Virus record (IMG/VR): IMGVR_UViG_3300031951_000003
Span: 186,001-250,000 of that record
Strand: one strand, 5' to 3'
DNA from: a virus
DNA: 64,000 nt
Below the pieces are notes generated by a model. It was not told where the DNA came from. It ran no database searches and was given only the letters and a program-made list of their open reading frames with translations. The position numbers and the translations under genes were made by a program. Of this stretch, positions 32,187 through 39,455 are shown one piece after another; positions within the stretch are counted from its first letter, which is position 1; every line of letters begins with the position of its first letter.

Positions 32187-32514
32187 TATGTGGTGTGAGA
32201 AGAACATGGGAAAAAAAAGGAAGAGGACCAAACTTAAGTTTAGGGTTCTGACTCAGACCCATGGGGAAAATTGTTATGGGATGTATGACCCCAAAAAGAA
32301 TACCATCATCGTCCACAGAAATATGTGTCAGTCGGTGAGAGATGTGGTGAAGGTTGTCATTCATGAGTATACCCATTTTCTTCAGGACCTTCGTGGATAT
32401 TCGAAGGTATTAAGGGAAGTTGGATATAGAAGACACCCACAAGAAGTTGAGGCGAGGGGGAATGAAAAATTGTTTTCGAAATGTTGGACCGATATAAAAA
32501 ATAACTTATGTTAA
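32146..32514 (+). CDS. HExxH zinc metallopeptidase-like protein (122 aa)
   Basis: Start taken at 32146 (MTTPYIRDVVGETIMWCEKN), since that helix precedes the conserved core in SprT-like proteins. KVVIHEYTHFLQD has HExxH at 73-77; CYGMYDPKKNTIIVHRNMCQ is the strand pair before it; HPQEVEARGNEKLF may give the third ligand (Glu). Short SprT/minigluzincin-type peptidase. Untagged. Two membrane microproteins follow with coupled starts. Confidence 0.65.
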   Translation: MTTPYIRDVVGETIMWCEKNMGKKRKRTKLKFRVLTQTHGENCYGMYDPKKNTIIVHRNMCQSVRDVVKVVIHEYTHFLQDLRGYSKVLREVGYRRHPQEVEARGNEKLFSKCWTDIKNNLC

Positions 32515-32639
32515 GAATTATTTATTTTCTTATTCTTGGGTTTCTGTTTGTTTGGGGTTGGAATCATATCCCGAACTTTATGGCTTACCTTTTCGTGGGA
32601 GCCCTTGTTGCATTTTTCATCAAACAAACAAAAGATTAA
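32508..32639 (+). CDS. Two-pass membrane microprotein (43 aa)
   Basis: ATG 32508 overlaps the metallopeptidase stop. MLRIIYFLILGFLFVWGWNH and MAYLFVGALVAFFIKQTKD give two membrane helices. Its TAA is directly followed by the next ATG (TAAATG), so translation is coupled. Confidence 0.45.
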   Translation: MLRIIYFLILGFLFVWGWNHIPNFMAYLFVGALVAFFIKQTKD

Positions 32640-32723
32640 ATGAGACGATTTTTAAAAGCCCTTCTTGTTGGCTACATTATCCTTGGTGTGTGGGATATTC
32701 TCTTTGGAAAAAAGAAACCTTAG
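32640..32723 (+). CDS. Single-pass membrane peptide (27 aa)
   Basis: MRRFLKALLVGYIILGVWDI then LFGKKKP. Basic ends flank one membrane helix. Converges with the 32720-33001 gene, overlapping by 4 bases. Confidence 0.4.
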   Translation: MRRFLKALLVGYIILGVWDILFGKKKP

Positions 32724-33001
32724 AGCCCCGCCCCTCTTATTAACTCCCTACACTTCTCTATTATCTGAGTTGGGGTAATGGACTCGTCTTTCGTATAGAG
32801 TCCCTCCACTTTTGCATCCACGCATGCCCATGCGTTTAGTCCGATAGGTTTTCTTACAAACCCCGTCTTTGCCTTCTCGAAATATAAAATCCCTAAGTGT
32901 TCCCTCAGGTCCCCGAGCTTGAAACTTACCTCCACCGATATTCGGTCAGGGGTAATCAGTGTGATATCAAATGACAGTTTGTCCATGGTCCCATTAAACA
33001 T
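32720..33001 (-). CDS. Hypothetical protein (93 aa)
   Basis: MFNGTMDKLSFDITLITPDR, strand (ISVEVSFKLGDLREHLGILYFEK), AWACVDAKVEG and a C-terminal helix (PTQIIEKCRELIRGAGL). No family recognised. Confidence 0.52.
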   Translation of the reverse strand: MFNGTMDKLSFDITLITPDRISVEVSFKLGDLREHLGILYFEKAKTGFVRKPIGLNAWACVDAKVEGLYTKDESITPTQIIEKCRELIRGAGL

Positions 33002-33733
33002 AGTTTAGGAACATATAAAAATAAAGAATGTGGAAAACTTCTTTTGGTCCTGACGCTATGTCAGTGTGGAAAACTTTTCTTTCGTTGGGGGTAAATGTGG
33101 ATAACTTTTTTTGATTTTGTCATAATGTCAGGGGAGCGTTGCATAGGGGATAATCCCCTCGACCCATTTTCCCCCACTTTTCCCCACCACTCATTCCCAC
33201 ATTTTCCCACCACTTATGGTCATGTAGATAGTGTAAAGACCACTTTTTCCCCTCTCACGGTATCAGGAAGACCAGTTTTTTAATATGTATGTTTCTTAGC
33301 AAAAAAAGGAAGATTAAGTATGAGACGGGGGGAGTGAACGTAGTGAACCTTTAATGTGTATTAATTAACCTTCAACGAGAGGGACATTTTGTCTCCCTGT
33401 AGCGATGGACAAGTAGTATATGGTGGTAAAATGTGGAGGTAAAAAGTTATAGATATGATTATAGTTTATCACGATAGTGTTGTATATTGTAATCATGTTT
33501 ATAACTTATCATATATCGTTTCGTTATACGATATGTCATTATATCGTGTGAATATACGATTGTCTATAATATCGTTTCATTAGACGATTATGTAATCACC
33601 ATCTCATCTGTCCCCTCACTGAGTGGGGGGAACTTATGGGTGGGGGAAAAGTCAAGTTCATATACTGTGTAGTCTTACTTTTTTATGTAAAAGTAAAGTT
33701 ATAACTTTACTTAAATGGGTGATACTTATTACT
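33002..33733. other. Non-coding hub, candidate replication origin / control region
   Basis: 732 bases without a credible gene. It holds three TGTGGA(A/T)AACTT boxes (33029, 33065, 33096), the last containing a DnaA-box-like TGTGGATAA, a hairpin AGGGGA-TAA-TCCCCT (33145-33159), a G-poor stretch (33163-33220), and three dyad iterons (33513-33588). Strand bias of genes also loosens here. Origin function is inference from these signs together. Confidence 0.5.
33513..33588. repeat. Three dyad iterons with exact 28-bp period
   Basis: ATATCGT-N8-ACGAT at 33513, 33541 and 33569. Each unit is a dyad with the same 8-base spacer length; the spacers differ. Degenerate halves lie upstream (ATATTGT at 33484, ACGAT at 33471). 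Lies 145 bases before the GIY-YIG/XRE gene, whose HTH could bind it. Confidence 0.8.
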
Positions 33734-34192
33734 ATGATATACTTTATAGAAAATTTAGAAACCAAACACATTAAAATTGGTTTCACTACAGATATTAAAA
33801 ATAGACTAAGTAACTTACAGACATCTTCACCATATGAGTTAAAAGTGTTAGCGGTTTGTGAAGGAAATGATAAAACCGAAAAAGAATTACATATTAAATT
33901 TAACGATTACCATACCAGAGGAGAGTGGTTTAATCCTAATAAAGAATTGATTGACTATATCAGTCAGTTCCCCCCATATAAGTCAGATAACAAACAACAC
34001 GGTAATTTAGCTAGTCTAAGAAAACAGAAGAAGATGAGTATGGAAGAAGTTGGTAAAAAAATGAAGATAAGTAAACAAGCTGTTTCAGATATCGAAAAGA
34101 GATACGAATATGGTAATATAACAATCAAAAACCTTAGGTCATATCTTGATGCTATTGGTTATGATGTTACTATAGTTTTCTCGCCGAAATAA
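33734..34192 (+). CDS. GIY-YIG nuclease (MUG113/T5orf172 type) fused to XRE helix-turn-helix
   Basis: 152 residues from ATG 33734; earlier in-frame starts add a hydrophobic leader that I reject. MIYFIENLETKHIKIGFTTD and RLSNLQTSSPYEL, then ELHIKFNDYHTRGEWF match GIY-YIG proteins of the T5orf172/MUG113 group. Residues 91-145 (LASLRKQKKMSMEEVGKKMK, ISKQAVSDIEK) are an XRE HTH. The pairing suggests a site-directed nuclease or a self-regulating initiator. Iterons lie upstream, a structured element right downstream. Confidence 0.82.
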   Translation: MIYFIENLETKHIKIGFTTDIKNRLSNLQTSSPYELKVLAVCEGNDKTEKELHIKFNDYHTRGEWFNPNKELIDYISQFPPYKSDNKQHGNLASLRKQKKMSMEEVGKKMKISKQAVSDIEKRYEYGNITIKNLRSYLDAIGYDVTIVFSPK

Positions 34193-34284
34193 GATTATAC
34201 AACAAGTGAGTGAATGAAGGACACTCCCGAACCTTTAGGTGAGGGATGTATTGTGTCCGTAGTGAATGAACTTGTTGTATAATC
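34193..34284 (+). ncRNA. Structured RNA element, copy 1
   Basis: Closing stem GATTATACAACAAG (34193-34206) / CTTGTTGTATAATC (34271-34284), perfect over 14 pairs. Inside: GGACAC/GTGTCC (34219-34224 / 34253-34258), TCCC/GGGA, a symmetric GA/GA internal loop, and an ACC-TTTA-GGT hairpin. It follows the GIY-YIG/XRE stop directly. Copy 2 at 35176 keeps the fold with compensatory changes. It also could terminate both converging GIY-YIG genes. Confidence 0.72.
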
Positions 34285-35036
34285 TAAACTTGATAAACTT
34301 CATATGAGATAGGGATAGATAGTGATTGTTTGATGTTATCAATCATGCCCGTTCTTTGTTTAACATTTCCCCATGTAATGAAGAAAAGACCATTTTCTAA
34401 CTGAATGAAGCTATTTCTGTTCATTTTTTTTGGGTCTGAAGTCATAGACGAAGGGAGTTCATCTTTTGTCTTTTTGAAGTAATTGGGTAACTTGGTAAGT
34501 AAAACTTCAGGTGAGAAATTGGTTGAGAGATACTGACCAAGAAGAACATATCTATCAATAGTTGTATCCGCGACAAATTCAGTATTATCAATAAAGATTT
34601 TGATTGAAGACCTGACTTTTTTGATATTTTCTAAAATCTCAATTTTTTGAGTTTGAGTGGTCCCTGAATCTGAGACAATTGATTCAGTTAAATCAAGTTC
34701 AAGTGTTTCGGGAAAATAATTGGTAAGTTTAGTAATTTTTTTGTGTAATAAATCCTCATCATCACAATCAAACCATTCAGTGGTAATACTTTTTCTATCG
34801 TTATATTCTTTAGTAACTCTATATTCTTCGAAACATGCGTGGAGGGCCTTTTCTAAGGAACTCATGTGATTAGTTTGGAATATACGTATAAACACAACGT
34901 CCACAGGCATGTGTGTAGAATTTAACGCGGTTTCTCGGGATTTATAATCTATGGACCGACCTAACTTATAATAATTCGTTATAAAATTACCAAGATGGTC
35001 AACCATTCTTCCAATGTAACAATAACCTTGACTCAT
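34284..35036 (-). CDS. T5orf172-type GIY-YIG nuclease-like protein (250 aa)
   Basis: GYCYIGRMVDHLGNFITNYY, KLGRS and RETALNSTHMP, then SSLEKALHACFEEYRV and TTEWFDCDDEDL match a GIY-YIG family core of the T5orf172 type in the first 120 residues. The second half has helical and strand parts (KVRSSIKIFIDNTEFVADTT) and no recognised domain. Convergent with 33734; both end on copy 1 of the structured element. Phage T5orf172 proteins may be homing or host-attack nucleases; role not shown. Confidence 0.75.
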   Translation of the reverse strand: MSQGYCYIGRMVDHLGNFITNYYKLGRSIDYKSRETALNSTHMPVDVVFIRIFQTNHMSSLEKALHACFEEYRVTKEYNDRKSITTEWFDCDDEDLLHKKITKLTNYFPETLELDLTESIVSDSGTTQTQKIEILENIKKVRSSIKIFIDNTEFVADTTIDRYVLLGQYLSTNFSPEVLLTKLPNYFKKTKDELPSSMTSDPKKMNRNSFIQLENGLFFITWGNVKQRTGMIDNIKQSLSIPISYEVYQV

Positions 35037-35092
35037 AAATTATTTTATGAGCTAAAATAAAAAATATTTTTCTTCTTACAAAAAATTATTTT

Positions 35093-35115
35093 ACCCCCTC
35101 ACTTATGCGGGGGGT
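35093..35115. other. GC-rich hairpin
   Basis: ACCCCC/GGGGGT stem with a 11-base loop upstream of the 34284-35036 gene start; GGTGGGGGG follows. Terminator-like, but no transcript clearly ends here. Confidence 0.45.
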
Positions 35116-35175
35116 TTATTAGGTGGGGGGTTATCTTTAATCTTGTATGAATCAACAAGGATTACTTAACAGTTC

Positions 35176-35276
35176 GATTATACAATTAAAGAGTGAAGTG
35201 AATGAGGACACTTCCGAACCGAAGGTGAGGAATGTATTTGTGTCCGATATGAACTGAACGAATTAATTGGATAATC
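35176..35276 (+). ncRNA. Structured RNA element, copy 2
   Basis: Closing stem GATTATACAATTAA / TTAATTGGATAATC (35176-35189 / 35263-35276), 13 of 14 pairs. Inside: GGACAC/GTGTCC, TTCC/GGAA, GA/GA internal loop, ACC-GAA-GGT hairpin. Compared with copy 1, TCCC/GGGA became TTCC/GGAA and the distal closing stem changed on both sides. Followed by a T-run (TTTTTTT) and the 35293 gene. Confidence 0.72.
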
Positions 35277-35292
35277 TTTTTTTACTATATTT

Positions 35293-35547
35293 ATGGATAT
35301 GGGAGAAGCACTTCAGAAGATATTAGAACAATTGATTGTAAAGAAGTATAATTCACTTATTGGAGTGGATGTTTCTAACTTTTATATGAATGAGGATTGG
35401 TATAGAATTACTTATTATTTTAATCCACCACTTGAGCATAAAGATGCTATTGAGATTATGGAAGAGACCGCGACTTTATATAAAATGCTTGGTCCGAGTG
35501 GTAAGGGAGACATAATCGTTGATTTTAAAAAAGTTGAGGATAAATGA
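35293..35547 (+). CDS. Hypothetical protein (84 aa)
   Basis: MDMGEALQKILEQLIVKKYN is a tag-F-like helix (ILE|Q). Strands follow (WYRITYYFNPPLEHKDAIEI, KGDIIVDFKKVEDK). Overlaps the next gene by 4 bases (ATGA). No family recognised. Confidence 0.55.
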   Translation: MDMGEALQKILEQLIVKKYNSLIGVDVSNFYMNEDWYRITYYFNPPLEHKDAIEIMEETATLYKMLGPSGKGDIIVDFKKVEDK

Positions 35548-35861
35548 CCGTCGAACAAGAAGTAAATAGGATTGTTAAATTTGTTAAGGAATTATATTCC
35601 CCCTATGATGTTTATGTTCAGGGCAGTAAAATGGGTAAGTATAGTATCATATTTTACTTCGAGGAAATCGACGACAGGTATATTGTTAATCCGCAGCATA
35701 AGGACCAAAAACAACATAAAGCCAACATGTTTAAACGCGAAATTAGAGACCAAATATATAACTTCTTCGGAATCAAAACCACGGGACTGCAACCAAATGA
35801 TTATTTTTCCCCACACGAAGAACACCCTATAACAATCGTTGTAACCTATGTAAATAAATAA
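35544..35861 (+). CDS. Hypothetical protein (105 aa)
   Basis: MTVEQEVNRIVKFVKELYSP helix, strands (YDVYVQGSKMGKYSIIFYFEE), HKDQKQHKANMFKREIRDQI helix and a final strand TIVVTYVNK. Similar helix-strand-helix-strand plan to other small proteins here. No family recognised. Confidence 0.55.
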   Translation: MTVEQEVNRIVKFVKELYSPYDVYVQGSKMGKYSIIFYFEEIDDRYIVNPQHKDQKQHKANMFKREIRDQIYNFFGIKTTGLQPNDYFSPHEEHPITIVVTYVNK

Positions 35862-35863
35862 TC

Positions 35864-36247
35864 ATGAGATATATTATAACACAAACACAACTTCATTCTT
35901 TGATATACAGATACTTGAATGAAATGTTCTCTAACAAAGACTTTAGAAAAGAAATTAATCCATATGTAAAAGACGGTAATACATGGAGGATTAATATGTT
36001 TGATAATGATGGTAATGAACTCATGAACTATTTTTGGTTTGGGCCAGGTAATTCTTGGGACGACGACGAAGATACTCCTCCACACAATGGTGTTGGTAGT
36101 CTTCACATCCACCACAGAATTGTTGATGCACTGAAAAAGACATTCTCCATTAGAGAAAGCAAGGTTCTTGATATCGTTGCTGATTGGGTTAGTGAGACTT
36201 TGGGTGGTGATATTGATGAGATTGACATTTACCCCACCAAAAACTAA
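35864..36247 (+). CDS. Tagged acidic small protein (127 aa)
   Basis: MRYIITQTQLHSLIYRYLNE is tag B. Acidic/aromatic body (MNYFWFGPGNSWDDDEDTPP) and the closing helix VLDIVADWVSETLGG with a short strand. Plus-strand member of the small tag-B family at 12.6-13.3 and 54.4-55.1 kb. Converges with 36244-36540. Confidence 0.6.
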   Translation: MRYIITQTQLHSLIYRYLNEMFSNKDFRKEINPYVKDGNTWRINMFDNDGNELMNYFWFGPGNSWDDDEDTPPHNGVGSLHIHHRIVDALKKTFSIRESKVLDIVADWVSETLGGDIDEIDIYPTKN

Positions 36248-36540
36248 TATTCTAACTTCTTATTAAAATCTAATACCGTAGAGACTTCTCCTGTCCATCC
36301 ATCGGCAAGATAACCGTTTTTCAAATTCTTGATTGCATATATTGCTTCCGATTCTGTTTTGAATACAATTGCTGTGGTGTGACAATCACCCCATCCACAA
36401 ACCATTTCTTTGATTGTATACCATCTTTCCCAAAAGAATAAAAACTTCTTCTTAACTTGTATGGTATATTGTTCTTTTTGGACATCACACCTTTCATAAT
36501 AAGTGTGTTTTACGGTTCTAAATAATGGAATGTTTTTCAT
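36244..36540 (-). CDS. Hypothetical protein (98 aa)
   Basis: ATG 36540 (MKNIPLFRTVKHTYYERCDV). Strands (QYTIQVKKKFLFFWERWYTI), MVCGWGDCHTTAIVFKTESE and AIYAIKNLKNGYLADGWTGE. The GWGDCH and YAI...LKNG elements suggest a small alpha/beta fold; no family recognised. Confidence 0.55.
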   Translation of the reverse strand: MKNIPLFRTVKHTYYERCDVQKEQYTIQVKKKFLFFWERWYTIKEMVCGWGDCHTTAIVFKTESEAIYAIKNLKNGYLADGWTGEVSTVLDFNKKLEY

Positions 36541-36573
36541 ATGTTCAAATCTAATATTGAATATGAAAAAGAA

Positions 36574-36597
36574 AACCCCCACATTTCTGTGAGGGTT
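36574..36597 (-). terminator. Hairpin terminator
   Basis: AACCC-C-CACA...TGTG-A-GGGTT with the same C/A bulge style as the repeat-family terminators. Confidence 0.65.
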
Positions 36598-36601
36598 AAT
36601 T

Positions 36602-36976
36602 TTATTGATGTTCGAAAGTAAGAGTTATATCACCCCCATCTTCGAATTCATTCCACGCTAATAGTGTTTCCCCGCCGTTTGATGTTTGGGTCCACGACTT
36701 GCCATTTGCAGTTGCTGTCATTTTAAGTGTTTGAACTCCATCAGCCATCCATCCTCTATCGACATAGACTCCCGCCTCAGGACCAAATGAAAGATTCCCT
36801 TGCATATACCATACGTTTGGTTCCACCCAAAACAATAATGATTTGGTATTATGAACTTCCTGAGATGACCATTGTGTCTCTGAGTTTGCTCCGATGGTTG
36901 TATTACCAAGACCCACACCGTCTATGGTTAAATTATATTCGGTGTTGTTTTGAATTGTTACATTTGCTTGCCACAT
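36602..36976 (-). CDS. Beta-sandwich-like protein (124 aa)
   Basis: MWQANVTIQNNTEYNLTIDG, GNTTIGANSETQWSSQEVHN, LLFWVEPNVWYMQGNLSFGP and NGGETLLAWNEFEDGGDITL alternate as strands; Trp-rich, no Cys. It resembles small lectin-like or aegerolysin-like sandwiches, but no signature is decisive. Part of a close run with the next two genes. Confidence 0.5.
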   Translation of the reverse strand: MWQANVTIQNNTEYNLTIDGVGLGNTTIGANSETQWSSQEVHNTKSLLFWVEPNVWYMQGNLSFGPEAGVYVDRGWMADGVQTLKMTATANGKSWTQTSNGGETLLAWNEFEDGGDITLTFEHQ

Positions 36977-36977
36977 A

Positions 36978-37085
36978 TTATTTAAAGTTTTTTAGAACCT
37001 CATGGTTCTTGTTTATTCTTTTCATCGTTTTAATCCCTGAGCGTTTGCTTCTCATAGGTCTCGGTTTTTTCTTTTTCTGTGCCAT
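36978..37085 (-). CDS. Basic microprotein (35 aa)
   Basis: From ATG 37085: MAQKKKKPRPMRSKRSGIKT, then MKRINKNHEVLKNFK. Highly basic, probably nucleic-acid binding. The ATG overlaps the stop of the C39 peptidase gene by one base. Confidence 0.42.
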   Translation of the reverse strand: MAQKKKKPRPMRSKRSGIKTMKRINKNHEVLKNFK

Positions 37086-37759
37086 TATTTTTTTATTTTT
37101 ACACAGTTTGGGTATCTTTTCCCAAACATCGTTTTCATACCCTTTTGGGTGTATCCTTTCCAGCATCTCTCTTTCAGTTCTCCTTCTGTTTGTTCCATCT
37201 TTTGACCCGACTTAGGTCTTATGACAATTATTTGTCCGACGTATAAGTTTTGTGGATTGATTGGCGTTTCGTAAAAGTCAAACCAACATCTTCTGAAGTC
37301 AGTTTTACTGACAACCCTCATTTCTTCTAAGTAAGGGTCAAGTATGAATAAGTTATCATCATTATACCCTATAACAACTGAAGAGTGACCTTCAGGTGGG
37401 TCACCACAAAACCAATCAACAATTACAGGGACGTTAGCATCAACCAACTTAATAACTTCATCAATTGTAGAATTATTTTTAAGATAAACATCAAATCCGA
37501 GTGCCTCTGCAGCACATGCCATATCTTCACTTTTACACCCCAATTCATAGGTATGGTCACAAATCTCCGCAATATCTTTTTCACTCATGTTTTTTCCGTA
37601 GTAACCAAATACCATCCTGAGTGATGCGGGTCCACAGGTGCTATCATCTGATTGCAAAAAATGAGGAACCTCCAATAACTTTGTTGGTTGTTGATTAACT
37701 TGTTCAACAATTTCAGTTATAATTTGGACTAATTTTTCTTCAGTTAATCTTATCTTCAT
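37085..37759 (-). CDS. Tagged C39-like cysteine peptidase
   Basis: 224 residues. MKIRLTEEKLVQIITEIVEQ is tag A (IVE|Q). VPHFLQSDDSTCGPASLRMV has the Gln/Cys42 pair; EGHSSVVIGYN has His125 and FILDPY Asp141: a complete C39-type triad. The last 40 residues (LKERCWKGYTQKGMKTMFGK, RYPNCVKIKK) form a separate Cys-containing module. C39 enzymes cut Gly-Gly leader bonds in bacteriocins; here a packaged peptidase for a host or phage target. Confidence 0.78.
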   Translation of the reverse strand: MKIRLTEEKLVQIITEIVEQVNQQPTKLLEVPHFLQSDDSTCGPASLRMVFGYYGKNMSEKDIAEICDHTYELGCKSEDMACAAEALGFDVYLKNNSTIDEVIKLVDANVPVIVDWFCGDPPEGHSSVVIGYNDDNLFILDPYLEEMRVVSKTDFRRCWFDFYETPINPQNLYVGQIIVIRPKSGQKMEQTEGELKERCWKGYTQKGMKTMFGKRYPNCVKIKK

Positions 37760-37769
37760 TCCTTTTTAT

Positions 37770-39107
37770 TTATAACATACCATCAATACTCGAACCAATA
37801 GATTGATAAATAGGATGATTCGAATGTGGCTCAATTTTACCTATCGGTGGTTCAATCAAGGTTGCCCCCTGTTGTTTAAATTGTTTATAGTAATTTCTCA
37901 CTTCTTTTTCTGTTATGTTTTTCAATCCACCCCATCCCCAAGAACCTTGAACGACGTAAAAGTTAGCGTTTGGAAACTTTGATTTCAGAACGCTAAACAA
38001 TCTGGGTATATCATCCTTGGTAAATTTACCAAATCCCCCATTAGTCCCAATTACTATAATTACATTGGAAACGTCATTACTCTTGGGATATTGTGAAACT
38101 GCGTCTGTCAACCATGAAACAGTTTTTCCACCTTCCCAAAGACCATCAATTCCACCTGATTTGGTCAACCTCGACGCTTTAGTTGTATTCATATCAACAT
38201 ATGGGACTTGTGAATCCCCAATAATGATATTTTTACCTTGAGAAATAGTATTCTTACCTTTAGTTATCGTCTTTTTGTTATTGGCTAAGTCTATGGCTTG
38301 TTCTAAATCCTTCACACCGAATTTTTGTGCTTGTGGTAAAAACCCTGTCATGACAAAAAGTTTTGGATTAGACATTAGCATTCGGTTCCAACCATTGTAG
38401 TTAGTTGTATAATCCCATATTTTTTTAGTGTCACCCCAACCGTTTTGGTAAAGGTAACCTCCAACATTTCCACCTGTTCTATCGGCACCGTGAGCACAGT
38501 GTATGAGAACATTACCTTGGCTAAGTAATGAATTAACTTTATCTTGGTCTTTAGTAGATGAAAGTTTAAAGAATTTAACCCCTTTTGATTCTGCTAAATT
38601 CTTTTCTGATTGTATTGTTGTCATCGGGTGTGTCGAGTAATGTCTTGAATCACGACCGTCTCCGTTGAATCTGATGATAGTTTTTATTCGGTATTTGTCG
38701 ATAAGCTCTGACAAATAATCTTTACCATTAAGTGTTACAGGTATCTGTGCAGAACGGTAATTATTTTTCCCATCAGGAATCAAGTGAAAATTGAACTCTT
38801 TACTGAGTGTCTCATCTTTTACATCACCAATATATTTCTGCGCAATTTGTTCTCTTCGATTGTTGAAAACCTCTGGTTTCATTCCAGCTTTAAATGCCTC
38901 GTGTGCCGCCTTTGTGAATGGACCATACTTCCCGTCAACACCATCCTTGTTCGGACCAAACTTTCCAATGTAATATTTCTTTGATGTTAAGAAATTTTGT
39001 AAATCCTTAATTTTAGGGTCAACGTCATAGGATATTTCGAAACTTTCGTCTTCGACCGCTTCCCCCATGAGAACTCTGATTCTTCGTATGTTTTCTTGCA
39101 GATTCAT
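37770..39107 (-). CDS. Tagged PG-binding / tyrosine phosphatase / SGNH hydrolase fusion
   Basis: 445 residues from ATG 39107 (tag C, MNLQENIRRIRVLMG). Residues 32-75 are a peptidoglycan-binding domain (KIKDLQNFLTSKKYYIG, DGKYGPFTKAAHEAFK). Residues 120-260 contain a dual-specificity-type phosphatase with HCAHGADRTG (203-212), the CX5R loop. Residues 293-445 form an SGNH/GDSL-like hydrolase: GDSQ (297-300), IGTNGG (353-358) and HSNHP (428-432). Each site looks intact. It may target a wall or capsule modification and a phospho-substrate together. Order is seen; the joint role is inferred. Confidence 0.8.
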   Translation of the reverse strand: MNLQENIRRIRVLMGEAVEDESFEISYDVDPKIKDLQNFLTSKKYYIGKFGPNKDGVDGKYGPFTKAAHEAFKAGMKPEVFNNRREQIAQKYIGDVKDETLSKEFNFHLIPDGKNNYRSAQIPVTLNGKDYLSELIDKYRIKTIIRFNGDGRDSRHYSTHPMTTIQSEKNLAESKGVKFFKLSSTKDQDKVNSLLSQGNVLIHCAHGADRTGGNVGGYLYQNGWGDTKKIWDYTTNYNGWNRMLMSNPKLFVMTGFLPQAQKFGVKDLEQAIDLANNKKTITKGKNTISQGKNIIIGDSQVPYVDMNTTKASRLTKSGGIDGLWEGGKTVSWLTDAVSQYPKSNDVSNVIIVIGTNGGFGKFTKDDIPRLFSVLKSKFPNANFYVVQGSWGWGGLKNITEKEVRNYYKQFKQQGATLIEPPIGKIEPHSNHPIYQSIGSSIDGML

Positions 39108-39171
39108 CCAAAAATAAATATCTGAGGTCCAAACAATTGTTTTGAATATTTCTTTGTTATATTTATTAATA

Positions 39172-39447
39172 ATGGAAAACAAACATGATAAAATTGTTTC
39201 GGTTCTCGAAAACTTCCTCAATCAATGGGATGTTGAAGGGATATGTGGTTTCTTCATTGATAAGGAACTTGATGAGCACGATAATATTTGGGTATACATT
39301 ATTCTGAACATCGACTTTGTCCAATCAATTCAAACAAAACCTGAATTTGTTGCAAAGAGAATGAGAAACGGTGTCAAAGAATCTATAAAAAATTTTACGG
39401 GAATTGATGTGATGGTCGGTTCTACGGCAAAAAAGTGTGACGAATAA
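39172..39447 (+). CDS. Hypothetical protein (91 aa)
   Basis: ATG 39172 with ATATTTATTAATA upstream. MENKHDKIVSVLENFLNQWD helix, strands (VEGICGFFIDKEL, WVYIILNIDFVQSIQTKP) and helix. Divergent from the fusion gene. No family recognised. Confidence 0.55.
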   Translation: MENKHDKIVSVLENFLNQWDVEGICGFFIDKELDEHDNIWVYIILNIDFVQSIQTKPEFVAKRMRNGVKESIKNFTGIDVMVGSTAKKCDE

Positions 39448-39455
39448 GTATTGAT

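Noticed and set aside
33095-33283. Plus-strand open frame of 62 codons in the hub
   Set aside because: Pro/His/Phe-rich reading of a C-rich DNA strand with repeats and palindromes; no protein-like pattern.
36727-37215. Long plus-strand frame of 162 codons, Leu/Phe-rich
   Set aside because: It is the antisense of the 36602 and 37085 genes, which have tags and catalytic motifs.
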